Shown one piece after another: positions 7,219-7,835 of a stretch of 7,835 nucleotides of DNA. The DNA is from Kiritimatiellia bacterium (GTDB lineage Bacteria > Verrucomicrobiota > Kiritimatiellia > UBA8416), in contig SLBU01000112.1 in the NCBI GenBank assembly GCA_007126175.1, positions 1 to 7,835 of the forward strand, written 5' to 3'. Position 1 is the first letter of the stretch. Each line of letters begins with the position of its first letter. The notes beneath the pieces were generated by a model, which was not told the origin of the DNA, ran no database searches, and was given only the letters and a program-made list of their open reading frames with translations. The translations under genes and the position numbers were made by a program.

Positions 7219-7250
7219 GCCAAAACATACCGCACGAATCCTGTTTTGGC
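7219..7250. promoter_or_regulatory. Perfect 9-bp inverted repeat abutting the ATPase start codon
   Basis: GCCAAAACA (7219-7227) is mirrored by TGTTTTGGC (7242-7250) across a 14-base spacer. Its inner edge lies one base from the ATG at 7217 and its outer edge lies between that codon and the predicted -10 box, so it would fall inside the 5' leader. As DNA it could be an operator for a dimeric repressor. As RNA it would fold into a hairpin that covers the ribosome landing site and holds the alternative GTG in its loop. Confidence 0.6.
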
Positions 7251-7261
7251 TATATATATAT

Positions 7262-7291
7262 TTTATATTCCGCCACAACAGGTGTCGTAAA
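7262..7291 (-). promoter_or_regulatory. Likely sigma-70 promoter of the ATPase gene
   Basis: On the minus strand TTTACG (7291-7286, four of six consensus bases) precedes TATAAA (7267-7262, five of six) with an 18-base spacer. Transcription would begin near 7255, giving a leader of about 38 nt. An alternating TA tract lies just downstream (about 7251-7261), so the -10 could shift by a few bases. The surroundings are much more AT-rich than the coding regions. Confidence 0.5.
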
Positions 7292-7457
7292 GGCTGTTCT
7301 GGCGAAAATATATCATCGAATCGGATGGTTGAAGGCGTTGTCGGCGATCATTGGGAAAAATAATCCGCTTGCGTGTTTACCTAGCGCGTGGTTCAGTTCT
7401 CATCAGAAGCAAGATGCTCATGTTTCTATTGATACCGTGTGGAAAAGAGAAATCGAA
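7292..7457. other. AT-rich divergent intergenic stretch upstream of the antitoxin
   Basis: Together with the ATPase leader this makes about 240 bp between divergent genes. For the antitoxin, TTGTCG (7338-7343) and AATAAT (7359-7364) could form a promoter, but the 15-base spacer is short. No second copy of the 9-bp inverted repeat was seen here, and no gene. Confidence 0.3.
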
Positions 7458-7706
7458 ATGAAGACGACTGATAACGCCAATTTTGCACTGGCCAACGAAT
7501 TGGCGCAACTTCCTGCCGAGGCACGGCGGGAGGTGTTTGATTTTATAGTATTTCTTCGACAACGGGACAGGCACGCGACAAAGAAGCCAAAACAACCTGC
7601 TTCTTCTCTCCGTGACGAGCCTTTTCTGGGGATATGGGCGGATCGTGCCGACATGCGGGACAGCTTTGCTTGGGTACGAGAGACCCGTAGACGCGAATGG
7701 GGCTGA
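7458..7706 (+). CDS. DUF2281/VapB-like antitoxin, no toxin partner in place
   Basis: The 82-residue protein has the two hallmarks of a VapB-like antitoxin of the DUF2281 type. The N-terminal helix LANELAQLPAEARREVFDFIVFL (11-33) is the dimerising/regulatory segment. After a basic, proline-containing linker the C-terminus DEPFLGIWADRADMRDSFAWVRETRRREWG (53-82) resembles the peptide that clasps a PIN-domain VapC toxin. I chose the ATG at 7458 because homology begins there and GAG (7447-7449) lies 8 nt upstream; the in-frame ATG at 7329 would add 43 non-conserved residues. Normally the toxin gene overlaps or directly follows. Here the stop is immediately followed by the stop of the opposite-strand phosphatase gene, so no toxin is present. 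It may be a solitary antitoxin, a relic, or a regulator acting on a toxin elsewhere. Confidence 0.75.
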   Translation: MKTTDNANFALANELAQLPAEARREVFDFIVFLRQRDRHATKKPKQPASSLRDEPFLGIWADRADMRDSFAWVRETRRREWG

Positions 7707-7835
7707 TCAGGCTAGATGTGGTAAGAGTTGGAGTGGGGTATCGATGATGGTGTCGGCACCGTTATCCAGAAGTTCTTTGCGGTCGCGGAAGCCCCAGGTT
7801 ACGCCCACGGCTTTGAGGTTGGCGTTTCGGGCGGT
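7707..7835 (-). CDS. gph: HAD-family hydrolase, phosphoglycolate-phosphatase-like, C-terminal 42 residues only
   Basis: The minus-strand frame is open from the right edge to a TGA at 7709-7707. It encodes the typical C-terminus of Gph-type HAD phosphatases: TARNANLKAVGVTWGFRDRK, then ELLDNGADTIIDTPLQLL. In that family this follows the last aspartate motif (GD..xDxxTA), which lies beyond the window. The enzyme dephosphorylates 2-phosphoglycolate, though related HAD phosphatases share this tail, so the exact substrate is uncertain. Its stop codon and that of the convergent antitoxin gene together form the palindrome TGATCA with no base between them. Confidence 0.82.
   Translation of the reverse strand, partial: TARNANLKAVGVTWGFRDRKELLDNGADTIIDTPLQLLPHLA

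Noticed and set aside
7217..7235. GTG at 7235 as start of the ATPase
   Set aside because: It would sit in the loop of the leader inverted repeat and add only six non-conserved residues. AGGA upstream is too close (3 nt). Not excluded, but the ATG at 7217 is preferred.
7249..7268. AT-rich alternating TA tract as a replication or attachment site
   Set aside because: No iterons, DnaA boxes, integrase gene or flanking direct repeats were seen; a promoter region explains it.

Overview
This is a bacterial chromosomal segment with mixed gene content. No ribosomal RNA, tRNA, CRISPR array or transposase was found. The lineage cannot be fixed from the window alone. A large secreted GHL10-type glycosidase, a secreted orphan protein, DUF433 and DUF2281-type antitoxin genes and moderately high GC would fit a PVC-group bacterium such as Kiritimatiellota/Verrucomicrobiota, but this is a weak inference.

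Left part (1-3480): two secreted proteins are transcribed divergently from a gap of about 180 bp. On the minus strand is the N-terminal 562 residues of a multidomain family-10-like glycosylhydrolase that runs off the left edge. On the plus strand is a 536-residue exported protein of unknown function with an apparent internal duplication. Middle (3488-5262, minus strand): a two-gene OppB/OppC peptide-type ABC permease operon, joined by an ATGA overlap and ending 7 bp from the stop of the convergent exported protein. The substrate-binding protein and the two ATPases that such a transporter needs are not adjacent.

Right part (about 5270-7706): an accessory segment. It contains a DUF433 antitoxin-like gene that looks frameshifted, an AAA (PF01637-type) ATPase with a C-terminal DUF234/PD-(D/E)XK-like domain, and a DUF2281-type antitoxin gene with no toxin partner. 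The far right edge (7707-7835) holds the C-terminus of a phosphoglycolate-phosphatase-like HAD hydrolase on the minus strand.

Outside the accessory segment the plus strand carries more G than C whichever strand encodes the gene. Within it that excess disappears, and it returns in the phosphatase gene. Together with the two toxin-less antitoxin genes this suggests that the segment between oppB and the phosphatase gene was acquired and is partly decaying. The most notable local signal is a perfect 9-bp inverted repeat between the predicted promoter and start codon of the ATPase gene, a candidate operator or translation-control hairpin. I do not see a convincing complete new system. The ATPase with its leader repeat and flanking orphan antitoxins is the best candidate for a second look.
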